From contig NZ_JAGGQG010000003.1 of the NCBI RefSeq assembly GCF_018613415.1, positions 1 to 64,000 on the forward strand: a DNA stretch of 64,000 nt, given 5' to 3'. Below are positions 1 to 8,815 of the stretch, in pieces (within the stretch, counting starts at the first letter, position 1; every line of letters starts with the position of its first letter). A program made the translations under genes and the position numbers. The DNA comes from Bacillus sp. ISL-18. Its GTDB lineage: Bacteria > Bacillota > Bacilli > Bacillales > Cytobacillaceae. The notes under the pieces are model-generated. The model did not search any database, was not told where the DNA came from, and saw nothing but the letters and a program-made list of their open reading frames with translations.

Positions 1-93
1 TGCTAATGAGGCTTTTACCGGTGATTCTAATGAGCTATTCTCAACTTTGGCTTTAAGATCTTCTAAATTTATAGTAATATTAATTTGGGTCAT
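1..93 (-). CDS. N-terminus of an IS256-like transposase (partial)
   Basis: The first 31 codons of a minus-strand gene that runs off the left edge. The protein begins MTQINITINLEDLKAKVENS, which resembles the start of IS256-family transposases (mutator-type DDE enzymes). Three consecutive ATGs (99, 96, 93) follow a GGAGG at 102-106; I chose the third because its spacing is 8 nt. The catalytic region lies outside the window, so the family call rests only on the N-terminus and on the terminal sequence at 125-175. Confidence 0.5.
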   Translation of the reverse strand, partial: MTQINITINLEDLKAKVENSSLESPVKASLA

Positions 94-124
94 CATCATG
101 TCCTCCGTTTTATGGTTTTCTTGG

Positions 125-175
125 TCGAAAACATTGTAACACGGGTCATGATGATGACCTATTCTTTTTACACAA
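125..175 (-). mobile_element. probable outer end of the IS256-like element
   Basis: Read on the minus strand this stretch begins ATTGTGTAAAAAGAA and contains an inner inverted partner (TTACAAT near 133-139). ATTGTGTAAA-type ends are common in IS256-family elements of Bacillaceae. The exact boundary and any target duplication cannot be set because the other end is not in the window. Confidence 0.4.
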
Positions 176-192
176 TTATATGGACTTAATCC

Positions 193-313
193 TATGAATG
201 GCTCTTATCTCCCGTACGCGGCAACTTGGTGGGGCTTCGACAGTTATGAATGGCCCTTATCACCCATGCGCAGTACCTTGGTGGAGCCTTGACAGGTATG
301 AGTTTTTAATCCC
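193..313. repeat. 52-bp tandem repeat, 2.3 units
   Basis: Units begin at 193 and 245 with TATGAATGG, and a partial third begins at 297. Each full unit is 52 bp and carries TATGAA, CTTATC and CTT(C/G)AC(A)G blocks. The period and these blocks match the longer array at 57008-57310, so the two arrays look like members of one repeat family. Confidence 0.7.
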
Positions 314-362
314 AGAACGCCCTACTAAAATTGATGAAGAAGTTCAGTCCTTATCATAGGAA

Positions 363-387
363 AAGAGCAGAATATCTGCTCTTTTTT
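363..387. terminator. bidirectional terminator
   Basis: Stem AAGAGCAG / CTGCTCTT with an AATAT loop and T-runs on both sides. It ends the minus-strand operon whose last stop codon is at 388. Confidence 0.75.
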
Positions 388-1632
388 CTATGGTTTAAAA
401 ATTATCTCTCCGTCCTTTTCCCTATCGATTTTTTCACGCATTTTAGTTAGTTGCTGAACTGGGTCTTCTAGTTTGATTCTTCCCAATAGATCAAAGAGTC
501 CGAGCGATTTTAATAAACCTGTCTCCATTTTTTGAAGCTGATTCGCTAGCGTGGGATCATTTTGACATACTTTACTTAAAGGCAATTTCTTATTTAGTCC
601 TTCATTAAATAACTCCAGGGCGAGCTGCTTATTAATGACACCTTTACTTTGTCTTAAGCGTTCACACACCGATTGAATCGCGATATCCCCTTTTACTACT
701 GGCTCCACCGCCTTGGTTACTGGCTCTAACGGTTTCAACACTGGCTCCACCGCCTTGGTTACCGGCTCTAACGGTTTCAACACTGGCTCCACCGCCTTGG
801 TCACTGGCTCTAACGGTTTCAACACTGGCTCCACCGCCTTCGTTACTGGCTCTAACGGTTTCAACACTGGCTCCACCGCCTTCGTTACTGGCTCTAGTGG
901 ATCCAACACTGGCTCCAGCGATCCCGTCACTGGCTCTAACGGTTTTGTTACCAGCGCCGTCGTATCTTTTATCGGCTCGAGCTGGCTACCATCAGAATTT
1001 GTCCCCTCTCCTATTTTGGAAGAATCCTCACACATTAAGGGCAGATGACCAGTTGTGATTTTTTCAATTTCCTTATCCACTTCCTTCAGAGGCAGTAAGC
1101 TCAAGTCTTGCAGTACCTTTATTGTACCTGGCTTTTGTGAGTTTGTTTTTCCTGATAACGTAGTCAGTGTCAATTGTTCGATTAAACTATCCACCGATTT
1201 CATATAATGAGCAGCCATAACGACATTTTCCATGCCAACTTCAGGTATCACCTCTGCCGCGTTAATGCAAGCACCAGTAAATGAAATAGCCGTTGTGTCA
1301 ACTGTCATATTTTTTACGGTCACCGGTCCGTTTGCTTTTAAGCTAATGGTGACAGACCCAGTGGGTGTGTCGATTTGCTTCGTTAAACGCATTCCATAAA
1401 TCGTTGCAGATTGATACTGAATTCTGAGCATTAGCTGCCCGTTTTTCTGAGTCGTCTCTTGTTTGACAATTGTTGCATTCATACCGGAACCAACCACCCG
1501 GTCCGCCTCGATAATAAATCCCTCATCGGTCGATTTGTCAGCAGCGTAAACAGGATTACCGAGAGAACGTAAGGTCAGCATCAGCAACAGAATACAAAAG
1601 CATAAAAGAATAGGCTTTCGTTTCCACCACAT
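388..1632 (-). CDS. secreted repeat protein of the DUF6230/DUF6114 operon
   Basis: A 414-residue protein with an N-terminal signal peptide or anchor (hydrophobic residues 8-30, ending VYAADK). A predicted beta-rich region of about 190 residues follows; it resembles the neighbouring DUF6230 protein in pattern (the phrase YGMRLT is like its NGMRLTVEK). Residues ~228-312 are a proline-rich tract of 14-residue repeats built on LEPVTKAVEPVLKP, encoded by 42-bp DNA repeats. The last 100 residues are charged and helical. The ATG at 1632 follows AAGGGGAG, 12 nt after the upstream gene, so it is the last gene of a three-gene operon. The function is unknown; the layout suggests an exported, cell-envelope-spanning protein. 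Confidence 0.75.
   Translation of the reverse strand: MWWKRKPILLCFCILLLMLTLRSLGNPVYAADKSTDEGFIIEADRVVGSGMNATIVKQETTQKNGQLMLRIQYQSATIYGMRLTKQIDTPTGSVTISLKANGPVTVKNMTVDTTAISFTGACINAAEVIPEVGMENVVMAAHYMKSVDSLIEQLTLTTLSGKTNSQKPGTIKVLQDLSLLPLKEVDKEIEKITTGHLPLMCEDSSKIGEGTNSDGSQLEPIKDTTALVTKPLEPVTGSLEPVLDPLEPVTKAVEPVLKPLEPVTKAVEPVLKPLEPVTKAVEPVLKPLEPVTKAVEPVLKPLEPVTKAVEPVVKGDIAIQSVCERLRQSKGVINKQLALELFNEGLNKKLPLSKVCQNDPTLANQLQKMETGLLKSLGLFDLLGRIKLEDPVQQLTKMREKIDREKDGEIIFKP
701..925. repeat. 42-bp in-frame coding repeats
   Basis: Five near-identical 42-bp units start at 701, 743, 785, 827 and 869, with a degenerate extension to about 925. They encode the 14-residue LEPV/AVEPV repeats of the surrounding gene. 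The plus-strand reading frame through them is a shadow. Confidence 0.85.
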
Positions 1633-1644
1633 AGTTTCTCCCCT

Positions 1645-2028
1645 TTAAACAGAGTGTGTTTTCTCCAATCCGCTTGGAGGTGCTGTCTTCACGTTTGCAG
1701 GTTCAAGCCGCCAGGCCATTAGTAAAGCCCCGCCAATAATTCCGAATAATGTTCCAAATAAGAACCCTCCCAGCGCACCAATAACAGAGAGAATCGAAAG
1801 GAAAATCGTAAAAATACCAAGGATCTTGGAAGCATTCGGAAAAAATAACGCGACTATACCAATTAAGGTGATGACACCTCCGAATAATAACCCGATTATC
1901 GCAATGGATCCCGGTAAAAAAGTGCTTAGATATAGATTTAACGGCACCCATAAGATCATTAACCCACTTACAATTGTAAGGATGGATCCCCACAGAGGCC
2001 GGCTTTTGCGCCACTTTTGAACTTCCAT
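1645..2028 (-). CDS. DUF6114-like membrane protein
   Basis: A 127-residue integral membrane protein with three or four hydrophobic segments (about residues 14-34, 38-62, 67-90, 88-108) and glycine-rich helices. This matches the DUF6114 pattern, a family usually found beside DUF6230 genes. The ATG at 2028 is preceded by GAGGGGG. It is the middle gene of a minus-strand operon, 18 nt after the DUF6230 gene. No enzymatic motif is visible; a role as membrane partner of the two exported proteins beside it is inference from context. Confidence 0.65.
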   Translation of the reverse strand: MEVQKWRKSRPLWGSILTIVSGLMILWVPLNLYLSTFLPGSIAIIGLLFGGVITLIGIVALFFPNASKILGIFTIFLSILSVIGALGGFLFGTLFGIIGGALLMAWRLEPANVKTAPPSGLEKTHSV

Positions 2029-2046
2029 TATTATTAGACCCCCTCG

Positions 2047-2622
2047 CTAATTCTTATTAATTTTTTCAACGGTTAAGCGCATTCCGTTCATATTAATTGT
2101 TTTTTGAAATAGATAGTGAGTTTTTAATTTTGCATGCTCTAATATAATCGTGGAGGACGTCTGCTTAAATTGTTTCTGCCAGTCATCACTATGCTTTTCT
2201 TGTAAAACTAAGTTTTGAAATTTAGCGTTTGCTTCAATCAATGCTGCATCATGCTGCAGACCAGTTATTTGGACAGGCTTGGAGGCAGTTATTTTGACAC
2301 GAATCCATTCTCCCCCCACCTTAAAATCTTTGTATAATTGAAGATTATCAATGGTCAGTGTTTCAATTAAGTTTGTTCCTTGCGGTGCTGAATCAGAAGA
2401 ACTTGTTTCGCCCATTTTAGGATAGAAGGTATAATTATTCCCTACTAATTTATCAAACTCTACATAAAAATCCCCCACACCTGCAATTGGAACAGCATAA
2501 GCCACACCTGATATTCCAAAAGAAACTAGTAGTAATGCTAACGTCAATAGCCCTGCCGATAGCGCTGACCAAAATACCTTTTTGCTAGTGGTCCCCTCTA
2601 CAAGCTGAATTGAACTTTCCAT
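2047..2622 (-). CDS. DUF6230 family exported protein
   Basis: A protein of about 191 residues with one transmembrane or signal segment (residues ~20-43, ending SGVAYAVP) and a beta-rich outer domain. The form (single helix, GVGDFYVEFDKLVG start of the mature part) fits DUF6230, best known from actinobacteria, where it is paired with DUF6114. I prefer the ATG at 2622 (spacing 4 after GGAGGGG) over the upstream TTG at 2625. First gene of a three-gene operon, divergent from a LuxR-type regulator. Biochemical role unknown. Confidence 0.65.
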   Translation of the reverse strand: MESSIQLVEGTTSKKVFWSALSAGLLTLALLLVSFGISGVAYAVPIAGVGDFYVEFDKLVGNNYTFYPKMGETSSSDSAPQGTNLIETLTIDNLQLYKDFKVGGEWIRVKITASKPVQITGLQHDAALIEANAKFQNLVLQEKHSDDWQKQFKQTSSTIILEHAKLKTHYLFQKTINMNGMRLTVEKINKN

Positions 2623-2727
2623 CAAACCCCTCCTGTTTTCGAAATGTTCAAATAATAACTCTTATACCAAGCTTACAACCCTTGTTTCATCCCAGCAATT
2701 ACGGAAAATATCGTGTAAATTTTATCC

Positions 2728-2745
2728 CCCCGTCAAATGTCGGGG
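2728..2745. promoter_or_regulatory. inverted repeat in the divergent promoter region
   Basis: CCCCG and CGGGG arms separated by 8 nt lie midway between the DUF6230 operon and the LuxR-type gene. This is a plausible operator for the divergent regulator, but the only support is symmetry and position. Confidence 0.35.
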
Positions 2746-2821
2746 TCGTTATTTCACTACGGACATATTAGAAAAAACCAATACGTACTATTTAAAAAGA
2801 AAAGAATGAGGGTGAATGGTG

Positions 2822-4315
2822 ATGAAGCATAAAATAGATCAGCTTTTATTAAAAGGGCTTTCTCTTCTGTTTGAATATAAAGAACCGTTTTTAAAACGTT
2901 GGAAACAACAGCTGACAAAATTAAACTTTCAAAATGACAGCTTGGCTAGAAAATTTGAAACGATTATAGAGATGTCCTTCCACAAGGCTGCCGACCATAA
3001 AAACCTTAATGTTGACTCCTTTATCTTTTCACTATTTTCAGAGTGGCAGGCGCAGTTTTTAAAAAAAGAAGAGGAATATCAGTCTATTTTCCTACTTACT
3101 ACGATAGAAAATCTCTTTCACCAACTGTTAGCGGAAAAACCTGCCACGACCTTTTTAGACCATCAAGCCGTACAGTCCTTCTTTTCAAGAGTCCTTGATC
3201 AAACCTTTATTACCCAGCATGTTGAAAGGCAAAATCATAAATGGTTAAAATCAATCATCTCAACCAATATGGTCCCGCTGAAGTGGGTAGCAGTGGTGAA
3301 AAAAGAGCAGTCCGATTATCAAGTCGAAACCGTAGTCTGTACGGATTCGAATCCAGTGGACAACCATTTACTCGATATCTGCACAAGTTTAAAAGCGGGA
3401 GAAATACACCACCTTTCCCTAGCGATTCAAAAGTTAATTGGTGTCAGTACTGGTAAAGAGAAACTAGTCCAAATACCATGTATGAATGATTATCTCCTTT
3501 TTAGTACGGAGGATTTGCTGACCGAAGAGCAGATTTCTTTTATCAAGGGGATGTACTTACGCCAGTTAAAGCTTCAACAGCTTGAAAGTAAATTGGAATG
3601 GAAGGATGCTTCCCTGCTATTTCTACAACATTTACTCCGAACGAAGAGCGTTGACGATGCCGTTAATGCAATCACGAGAGGACTAGTGAATTATATGCCC
3701 TTCAAGCGCTGTGCTTTATTTTTATATAATCACTACGTCGACAAAGGGATAGGTGTTTCTGGTTATAACGTAAGCGATTCCACCGTTCAACAAATAAAAG
3801 AGGAGATCTTTACTCTTCCCTTAATAGACAAATACTTTTATTCCCTAAGTCATTCCCAGCCGCTCTATTTTCCGCAGGCGCTCGATATTTTGCCGAAAAG
3901 ATATGTGCGGGAGTACCAGCTTAAATCACTCGTTGTCCTGCCTATTTTCGTACCAACTAATAGCAAGTTGCTTGGGATTGCCCTGTTAGATCAAGGGGCA
4001 GATACATCATTTGAGGTATTGCCTGAGACGATGACGACATTAATTAAATTTGGTCAATACGCTGGAGAGCTTTTGTATTCAATATGGGATGAGGCACTAC
4101 AGCAATTCGGCGGTCCGCAGACCATTTTAACCCTTCGGGAAAAAGAAGTCCTGCAGTTAATTGCAGATGGGGCCTCCATTAATGAAGCAGCGGCTAAGTT
4201 ACATCTTAGCAGTTATACCGTACGGGACTATGTATCAGCGATTATTCAAAAGTTAGCCGCAAAGAACCGGACCGATGCAGCCGTAAAGGCGATAAAAATG
4301 AACTTAATATCCTAA
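2822..4315 (+). CDS. GAF-like / LuxR-type HTH transcriptional regulator
   Basis: A protein of about 497 residues. Residues ~255-420 look like a GAF sensory domain. Residues ~436-499 are a LuxR-type HTH (LTLREKEVLQLIADGASINE, then a recognition helix before AAKNRTDAAVKA). The first 250 residues match nothing I recognise. No receiver domain is present, so it is probably ligand-controlled rather than phosphorylated. An ATG also exists at 2816, but GAGGGTGA (2808-2815) abuts it; the ATG at 2822 has a 6-nt spacing and is preferred. It is transcribed divergently from the DUF6230 operon and probably regulates it. Confidence 0.75.
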   Translation: MKHKIDQLLLKGLSLLFEYKEPFLKRWKQQLTKLNFQNDSLARKFETIIEMSFHKAADHKNLNVDSFIFSLFSEWQAQFLKKEEEYQSIFLLTTIENLFHQLLAEKPATTFLDHQAVQSFFSRVLDQTFITQHVERQNHKWLKSIISTNMVPLKWVAVVKKEQSDYQVETVVCTDSNPVDNHLLDICTSLKAGEIHHLSLAIQKLIGVSTGKEKLVQIPCMNDYLLFSTEDLLTEEQISFIKGMYLRQLKLQQLESKLEWKDASLLFLQHLLRTKSVDDAVNAITRGLVNYMPFKRCALFLYNHYVDKGIGVSGYNVSDSTVQQIKEEIFTLPLIDKYFYSLSHSQPLYFPQALDILPKRYVREYQLKSLVVLPIFVPTNSKLLGIALLDQGADTSFEVLPETMTTLIKFGQYAGELLYSIWDEALQQFGGPQTILTLREKEVLQLIADGASINEAAAKLHLSSYTVRDYVSAIIQKLAAKNRTDAAVKAIKMNLIS

Positions 4316-4343
4316 ACGTGCCATATGTACCAAAAAAATCTAA

Positions 4344-4372
4344 TTGCCTTTCTTGCCAGTTAAAGATAAAAT
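4344..4372 (+). promoter_or_regulatory. sigma-A-like promoter of mscL
   Basis: TTGCCT (4344-4349) and TAAAAT (4367-4372) are separated by 17 nt, upstream of the mscL ribosome site (AAGGGGGC). Confidence 0.5.
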
Positions 4373-4407
4373 GAACAATTAAGAAAAAAAGCAAGGGGGC
4401 TGCTTAA

Positions 4408-4797
4408 ATGTGGAAAGAATTTAGACAGTTTGCCATTAAAGGCAATGTGATTGATTTAGCCGTTGGGGTAATCATTGGCGGGGCATTCGGAAAAATCGTC
4501 TCTTCGCTTGTCGCCGATATTATTATGCCAATTGTTGCGCTGTTACTTGGGAGAGTGGACTCCTTTGCAGAACTTTCGTTTCTTGGCTTGAACTACGGGA
4601 AATTCATCCAGTCGGTGGTTGATTTCTTTATCATAGCATTTTCTGTTTTCCTATTTGTAAAGTTCATTAACCGTTTTAAAAAGAAGGAACCAACGGAAGT
4701 TGTGGTAAAAGTAGAACGTCAGGAAGAGCTATTAGCGGAGATTCGTGACCTTCTAAAGGAAAACCAAGAATTTTTAAGAAAAAATGAAACATCTTGA
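4408..4797 (+). CDS. mscL: large-conductance mechanosensitive channel MscL
   Basis: A homopentameric membrane channel that opens on hypo-osmotic shock. The 129-residue length is typical. The N-terminal amphipathic helix [20 protein letters not shown] leads into TM1 (the [13 protein letters not shown] pore lining). TM2 is at about residues 72-92 and a charged C-terminal helix ends in the coiled bundle [16 protein letters not shown]. It has its own promoter and AAGGGGG ribosome site. Single gene, followed by yetJ on the same strand with a 75-nt gap. Confidence 0.97.
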   Translation: MWKEFRQFAIKGNVIDLAVGVIIGGAFGKIVSSLVADIIMPIVALLLGRVDSFAELSFLGLNYGKFIQSVVDFFIIAFSVFLFVKFINRFKKKEPTEVVVKVERQEELLAEIRDLLKENQEFLRKNETS

Positions 4798-4872
4798 CCA
4801 CTTATACGTATATCTTAATAAGGAAGTCAGGGACTAAAGACTTTCTATCAAATTCATTTTGAGGTGAAGATT

Positions 4873-5511
4873 TTGTATACACAAACATCGACTGAATTTA
4901 TGCCTTCCGTTTTAAGGACGTTTGCCCTTTCATTAGCAATTGCCTTCTTAGGGACGATGGCGGGGGCATTTGTTGTACCGCCTGGATTGTTTATGCCGTT
5001 AATGATTTTAGAATTTATTATGTTGATAACCGCCTTTTTCTTTAGAAGGAGAAAAGCAGTTTCATATGGCTTTTTGTATATCTTTACTTTTATCTCAGGG
5101 ATTACCTTGTATCCGATCGTAGCTTACTACCTGTCGACTTCAGGAGCTAATGTAGTCGGGATGGCATTTGCGAGCACAACCGTAGTCTTTTCAGGAATCT
5201 CCATTTACGCAGCAAAGTCCAAACGTGATTTTTCTTTCTTGGGCGGGTTCTTACTGGCAGCTATCTTAGCATTAGTAGCCATTTCGCTTTATAATATCTT
5301 CTTCCCTTTAAGCTCGACTGGAATGCTAGCTTACTCCTTTGTCGGTGTTTTAGTTTTTAGCGGATATGTTCTTTTCGATATCAGCCGTATGAAGCACTAC
5401 GGAGTAAGAGCAGAAGATGTGCCGTTGATGGCCTTAAATTTATACCTTGATTTTATTAACTTATTTATCAGCATTCTTCGTATCCTTGGAATTGTTTCAA
5501 GTAAAGACTAA
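4873..5511 (+). CDS. yetJ: BI-1/TMBIM family calcium-leak channel YetJ
   Basis: A seven-helix membrane protein of the Bax inhibitor-1 family, close in sequence and length to B. subtilis YetJ, a pH-sensitive Ca2+ leak channel. The two conserved C-terminal aspartates of the YetJ pH sensor are visible: FDISRMKHYG in TM6 and NLYLDFINLF in TM7. A GTG at 4864 lies inside the Shine-Dalgarno GAGGTGA, so I prefer the in-frame TTG at 4873 (5-nt spacing). A strong terminator follows. Confidence 0.9.
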   Translation: MYTQTSTEFMPSVLRTFALSLAIAFLGTMAGAFVVPPGLFMPLMILEFIMLITAFFFRRRKAVSYGFLYIFTFISGITLYPIVAYYLSTSGANVVGMAFASTTVVFSGISIYAAKSKRDFSFLGGFLLAAILALVAISLYNIFFPLSSTGMLAYSFVGVLVFSGYVLFDISRMKHYGVRAEDVPLMALNLYLDFINLFISILRILGIVSSKD

Positions 5512-5515
5512 AAAA

Positions 5516-5552
5516 ACAGGAGTTTGGCAAATTGCCAGGCTCCTGTTTTTTT
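5516..5552 (+). terminator. rho-independent terminator after yetJ
   Basis: ACAGGAG...CTCCTGT stem with inner TGGCAA/TTGCCA pairing and a T7 run. Confidence 0.9.
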
Positions 5553-5592
5553 GTTCTGTTTGATCCCTGCTGCCCCCTACTCTATGAAAAGT

Positions 5593-6927
5593 TCATCGTT
5601 CCGCTGCGTTCGTAACCATCCCTTTCATAAAAATAGAAACACCAATCTTCTTACAGATCGTTAAATAGTGCATGAGAGCTAAGAGAACGGCCCCTGTATT
5701 CATCCCGATAATTACCCCATTCATCTGCCAGTCATGCGAGGAGCCAAGCCACAAGACTAAAGCAAAGGAGATGATCGTTGACCAAATTATATGGAAAAAT
5801 AACTCTTTTAACATATCAAGACCGATTAAAAAAGCCTGCATTGGCATGATAAAGAAATGAAAAAGAAAAAATGGCCAGAGCAGCTGCAAATAAACAGCAG
5901 ATGTATCCGATTTAAAAAATAAAGAAGTTAGTTCTGGAGCGAAAAAGTAAAAAATCGCCACAGCAGGAACACCATATAGAAACGTAATCGTCATCACCTG
6001 CTGGAGCATTTTTTGCAAGGTTGCGTAGTCCTTTTGTGAATTGGTCTTAGAAACGGCCGGAATCAGCACAATCATTAATGAGTGTGCAATAAATGCTGGG
6101 AAAAATCCAATCGAAGCAGCCACCCCCATCAGCATGCCGAATTGTTGGGTTGCCAGGGTGCTTGATACCCCAGAGTAAACCAAGGCTCCCTTGATCACAA
6201 ACGGTTGAACGGCATTCATGACCGCTGAGAATAGCCGCAGACCTGTCGTTGGAATCGACACAGCGATTAAGTTTTTCCGTACCCCTTTCCGGTTCATATT
6301 AGAGAAAGGCTTCCGCTTTAACTGTTGAAATTGAATGATAAACAAATAGAACAAATATAAAAACATCACAACCTCGCTGCCGATCAGGGCGCAAATAGCA
6401 ATTAATAACGAGGCCTCCGCATCATATTCGAAAAAGCGAAAGAGGATAAACAAGCCGACTAGCTGGACTGCCTTACGAAGGAAGTTGGAAACCGCTATTT
6501 TCCCCATTTCCTGAACACCCATAAAGTAGCCTCTTGCCACAGATGTGAACGAAATAACTGGGATTAAAATCAGAACCAGCCATCTAACATATGGATGGTA
6601 ATTATCAAATACGGAGATAAATGGAAGGAGCGCAGCGGCTGCTAAAAATAGAATACAAGTAAAAGTGATGGTAATGGTCATAGCATGGTAAAGAATCGTA
6701 CGGTGATACCGCTGCTCCCTTTCAGCAATGAACTTTGAAATGGAAACTTGTAATTCAAAGCTAGACAATAACACCAGTAAAAAAATGGATGGAAGGATTG
6801 TCATATAAAGTCCAAGCCCATGTGATCCCAATTCTCTCGCCAAAATCATATTGATTAGAACCTCAATCATTTCACCCAAGAAAGCAGAAGCAGCTAGAAA
6901 AAAGATTCCTTTATAATAAATACCCAA
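5593..6927 (-). CDS. SpoVB-like polysaccharide/lipid flippase (MOP superfamily)
   Basis: A membrane protein of about 444 residues with 12-14 hydrophobic helices. The start resembles SpoVB/YtgP-type flippases of the MOP superfamily (YYKGIFFLAASAF, then ARELGSHGLGLYMT and SISKFIAE). These move lipid-linked glycan precursors across the membrane. A TTG at 6975 and an ATG at 6951 are in frame but poorly placed; the TTG at 6927 has AAGGGAG (6937-6943) at 9-nt spacing and brings the N-terminus into line with SpoVB. It stands alone with its own terminator. Whether it acts in sporulation cannot be told from sequence. Confidence 0.8.
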   Translation of the reverse strand: MGIYYKGIFFLAASAFLGEMIEVLINMILARELGSHGLGLYMTILPSIFLLVLLSSFELQVSISKFIAEREQRYHRTILYHAMTITITFTCILFLAAAALLPFISVFDNYHPYVRWLVLILIPVISFTSVARGYFMGVQEMGKIAVSNFLRKAVQLVGLFILFRFFEYDAEASLLIAICALIGSEVVMFLYLFYLFIIQFQQLKRKPFSNMNRKGVRKNLIAVSIPTTGLRLFSAVMNAVQPFVIKGALVYSGVSSTLATQQFGMLMGVAASIGFFPAFIAHSLMIVLIPAVSKTNSQKDYATLQKMLQQVMTITFLYGVPAVAIFYFFAPELTSLFFKSDTSAVYLQLLWPFFLFHFFIMPMQAFLIGLDMLKELFFHIIWSTIISFALVLWLGSSHDWQMNGVIIGMNTGAVLLALMHYLTICKKIGVSIFMKGMVTNAAER

Positions 6928-7010
6928 TTTGCAAATCTCCCTTACTCTCATCTCTTTTACTAACTTATGAGACAAGTCCCTTGAATAGTAGGAGAAATTT
7001 TTTAAAAAGA

Positions 7011-7037
7011 AAAAGGACTGATCAAGTCAGCCCTTTT
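7011..7037 (-). terminator. terminator of the efe operon
   Basis: On the minus strand, an AAAAGG(G)CTGA / TCAG(T)CCTTTT stem followed by CTTTTT, directly after the efeU stop codon. Confidence 0.8.
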
Positions 7038-8796
7038 AAACATTGGTTGAGATTACCTGTTTCCCATCACTTTTTTTCACTAAATAAGTAGTGAAGAAGA
7101 TAATGCACAGTAATAGTAATTGGGGTAAAGTGGTTTCATATGTTGGATAAAGTCCAAGCCAATCAATAAATGGTAAGCGTTCCACGGTAGTGGTCGATAG
7201 CACATTTGAAATCTGCAGTGCATGGATACTGATTCCTAAAATTTTGAACGCTAAGAAGTAAATTAAGATGGTTGCTGTTCGAAAAAACAAGCGAATTGGA
7301 ATTCTTACACTGTAATGAATAATGGCAAAGCCAGCGATGACTAACACCACAAGCGCCAGACAAATCCCTAATACGAGCTCCGCTAAACCTATATACGGAG
7401 TAATGCCTGTATAGAAGATAATTGTCTCTGCACCTTCACGAAAGACCGAAAGAAAGCTAATAAAGGCAAAGGAAAGGAGACTTCCTTTGGCAATCGCCTG
7501 CTGCATTTGCTGATTAATGTATTTATTCCAATTTCCAATACTTGACTTATTATGAAGCCAAGCCCCGACCGTCAGCATCATGATGACAGCAACGATACCG
7601 GTAATCCCTTCAATATACTCCCGGCTTGAAGCTGCCACAAATTTTGAAAAGACAATATTAATAATGACGGCTAGGACGGCGCTGGCCAAGATTCCGGCAA
7701 CCACTCCAGTCCAAATCCACTTTTGCTGGGCGGATTGCCCCATCTTTTTTAAAAAGGCAATCAGGGTTGCGACAACTAATAATCCTTCTAATCCTTCACG
7801 CAATAAAATTAGGGCTGCATCCCAGTAGGAGTAACTTGTTTTACTTAATAACGGGGCAAGCCGATCTTCTAGGTCCTTAACAATATCGGTGGCTTTATCG
7901 GCATTTACTTTTTCAGAATCTAAGAGACTGATGGCAGTTGGTACCTTCGTTTCGATATCGCTGTACAAACTGCTGTCCCTCGTTTGGACATCGCCTTCCA
8001 CCATTGGCCAGATGGTCAAAATTTTATTTAAATGTTCACTGGCCCCTTTGTAGTCCCTTTGAGAAGTTGCTTTTTCAGAATCACTTAACAATGCAGCTAA
8101 GTCATTCAAGGAATAATCTCCTTCTACCTGTTTCGATACCTTACCAGCAAGAAAATTTTGTACTTCTACTTTAAGTTGATCTAAGTTTTGCCCGGCCTTA
8201 TCTAAATCGGCTGGTTCCTGTGTAATCGCAATTCTTATCAGAGCTGTGTATTTTTCAATGTTTCCATATGCAGCAATACTCTCATCGTGAACAGCCTTCT
8301 CTGAAAGCGTCCACCCATTCATTAATTTTTGGTATTGAAGCTTTAATGAACCGGTATCTCCTTTTTCTACCGAGCCCTCCATAACAGAAATAAGCGGAAG
8401 CAACTGCTTTACCTGCTCTTTGCCTTTTTCTTTATCTTTGGGATTTTGTTCCTCTTCATATTGGACGACTGCACTTGAAAGGGCCGAGAGACCTTTCGAG
8501 AGTGCCTCTTGATCGACGCTGGTCTTAGCTAGTAAACTTTGAACCTCTTTTAACTCTTGGTCAACAGCGTGGGCTCGTTTGCTGCCAGCTTTTTTAATGG
8601 ACTGCCACTCGTTTGCAAACTGCTCCATGTTTTTGGCTACAACAGTCTGCTCTCCATCCTTGGCCTTCATTAAACTATCACCAATTAGGACAAAAAGTTC
8701 ATCACTATTTTCTGCTGCCTTTACGGGAAGGCTCATTTGAAAAAAACTTATTAACATAATCATTACTAATAAAGGCTTCCAATTTAAACGCTGCAT
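7036..8796 (-). CDS. efeU: FTR1-type ferrous/ferric iron permease EfeU
   Basis: A 586-residue membrane permease that passes iron into the cytoplasm. It has a signal peptide (residues 1-27), then a long extracytoplasmic helical region (about 28-325). Seven helices of the FTR1 core follow. Both iron-binding REXXE-type motifs are present: REGLEGLLVVATL in the first repeat and REGAETIIFY in the second. B. subtilis EfeU is shorter, so the extracellular domain here is extended. ATG with GAGGAGAG. Last gene of efeO-efeB-efeU under double Fur boxes. Confidence 0.93.
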   Translation of the reverse strand: MQRLNWKPLLVMIMLISFFQMSLPVKAAENSDELFVLIGDSLMKAKDGEQTVVAKNMEQFANEWQSIKKAGSKRAHAVDQELKEVQSLLAKTSVDQEALSKGLSALSSAVVQYEEEQNPKDKEKGKEQVKQLLPLISVMEGSVEKGDTGSLKLQYQKLMNGWTLSEKAVHDESIAAYGNIEKYTALIRIAITQEPADLDKAGQNLDQLKVEVQNFLAGKVSKQVEGDYSLNDLAALLSDSEKATSQRDYKGASEHLNKILTIWPMVEGDVQTRDSSLYSDIETKVPTAISLLDSEKVNADKATDIVKDLEDRLAPLLSKTSYSYWDAALILLREGLEGLLVVATLIAFLKKMGQSAQQKWIWTGVVAGILASAVLAVIINIVFSKFVAASSREYIEGITGIVAVIMMLTVGAWLHNKSSIGNWNKYINQQMQQAIAKGSLLSFAFISFLSVFREGAETIIFYTGITPYIGLAELVLGICLALVVLVIAGFAIIHYSVRIPIRLFFRTATILIYFLAFKILGISIHALQISNVLSTTTVERLPFIDWLGLYPTYETTLPQLLLLCIIFFTTYLVKKSDGKQVISTNV

Positions 8797-8815
8797 AATC
8801 TTCTCTCCTCAACCA

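Noticed and set aside
713..1048. Plus-strand 111-codon open frame with TGSNGFNTGS repeats
   Set aside because: It is the reverse reading of the 42-bp coding repeats of the minus-strand gene and has no ribosome site.
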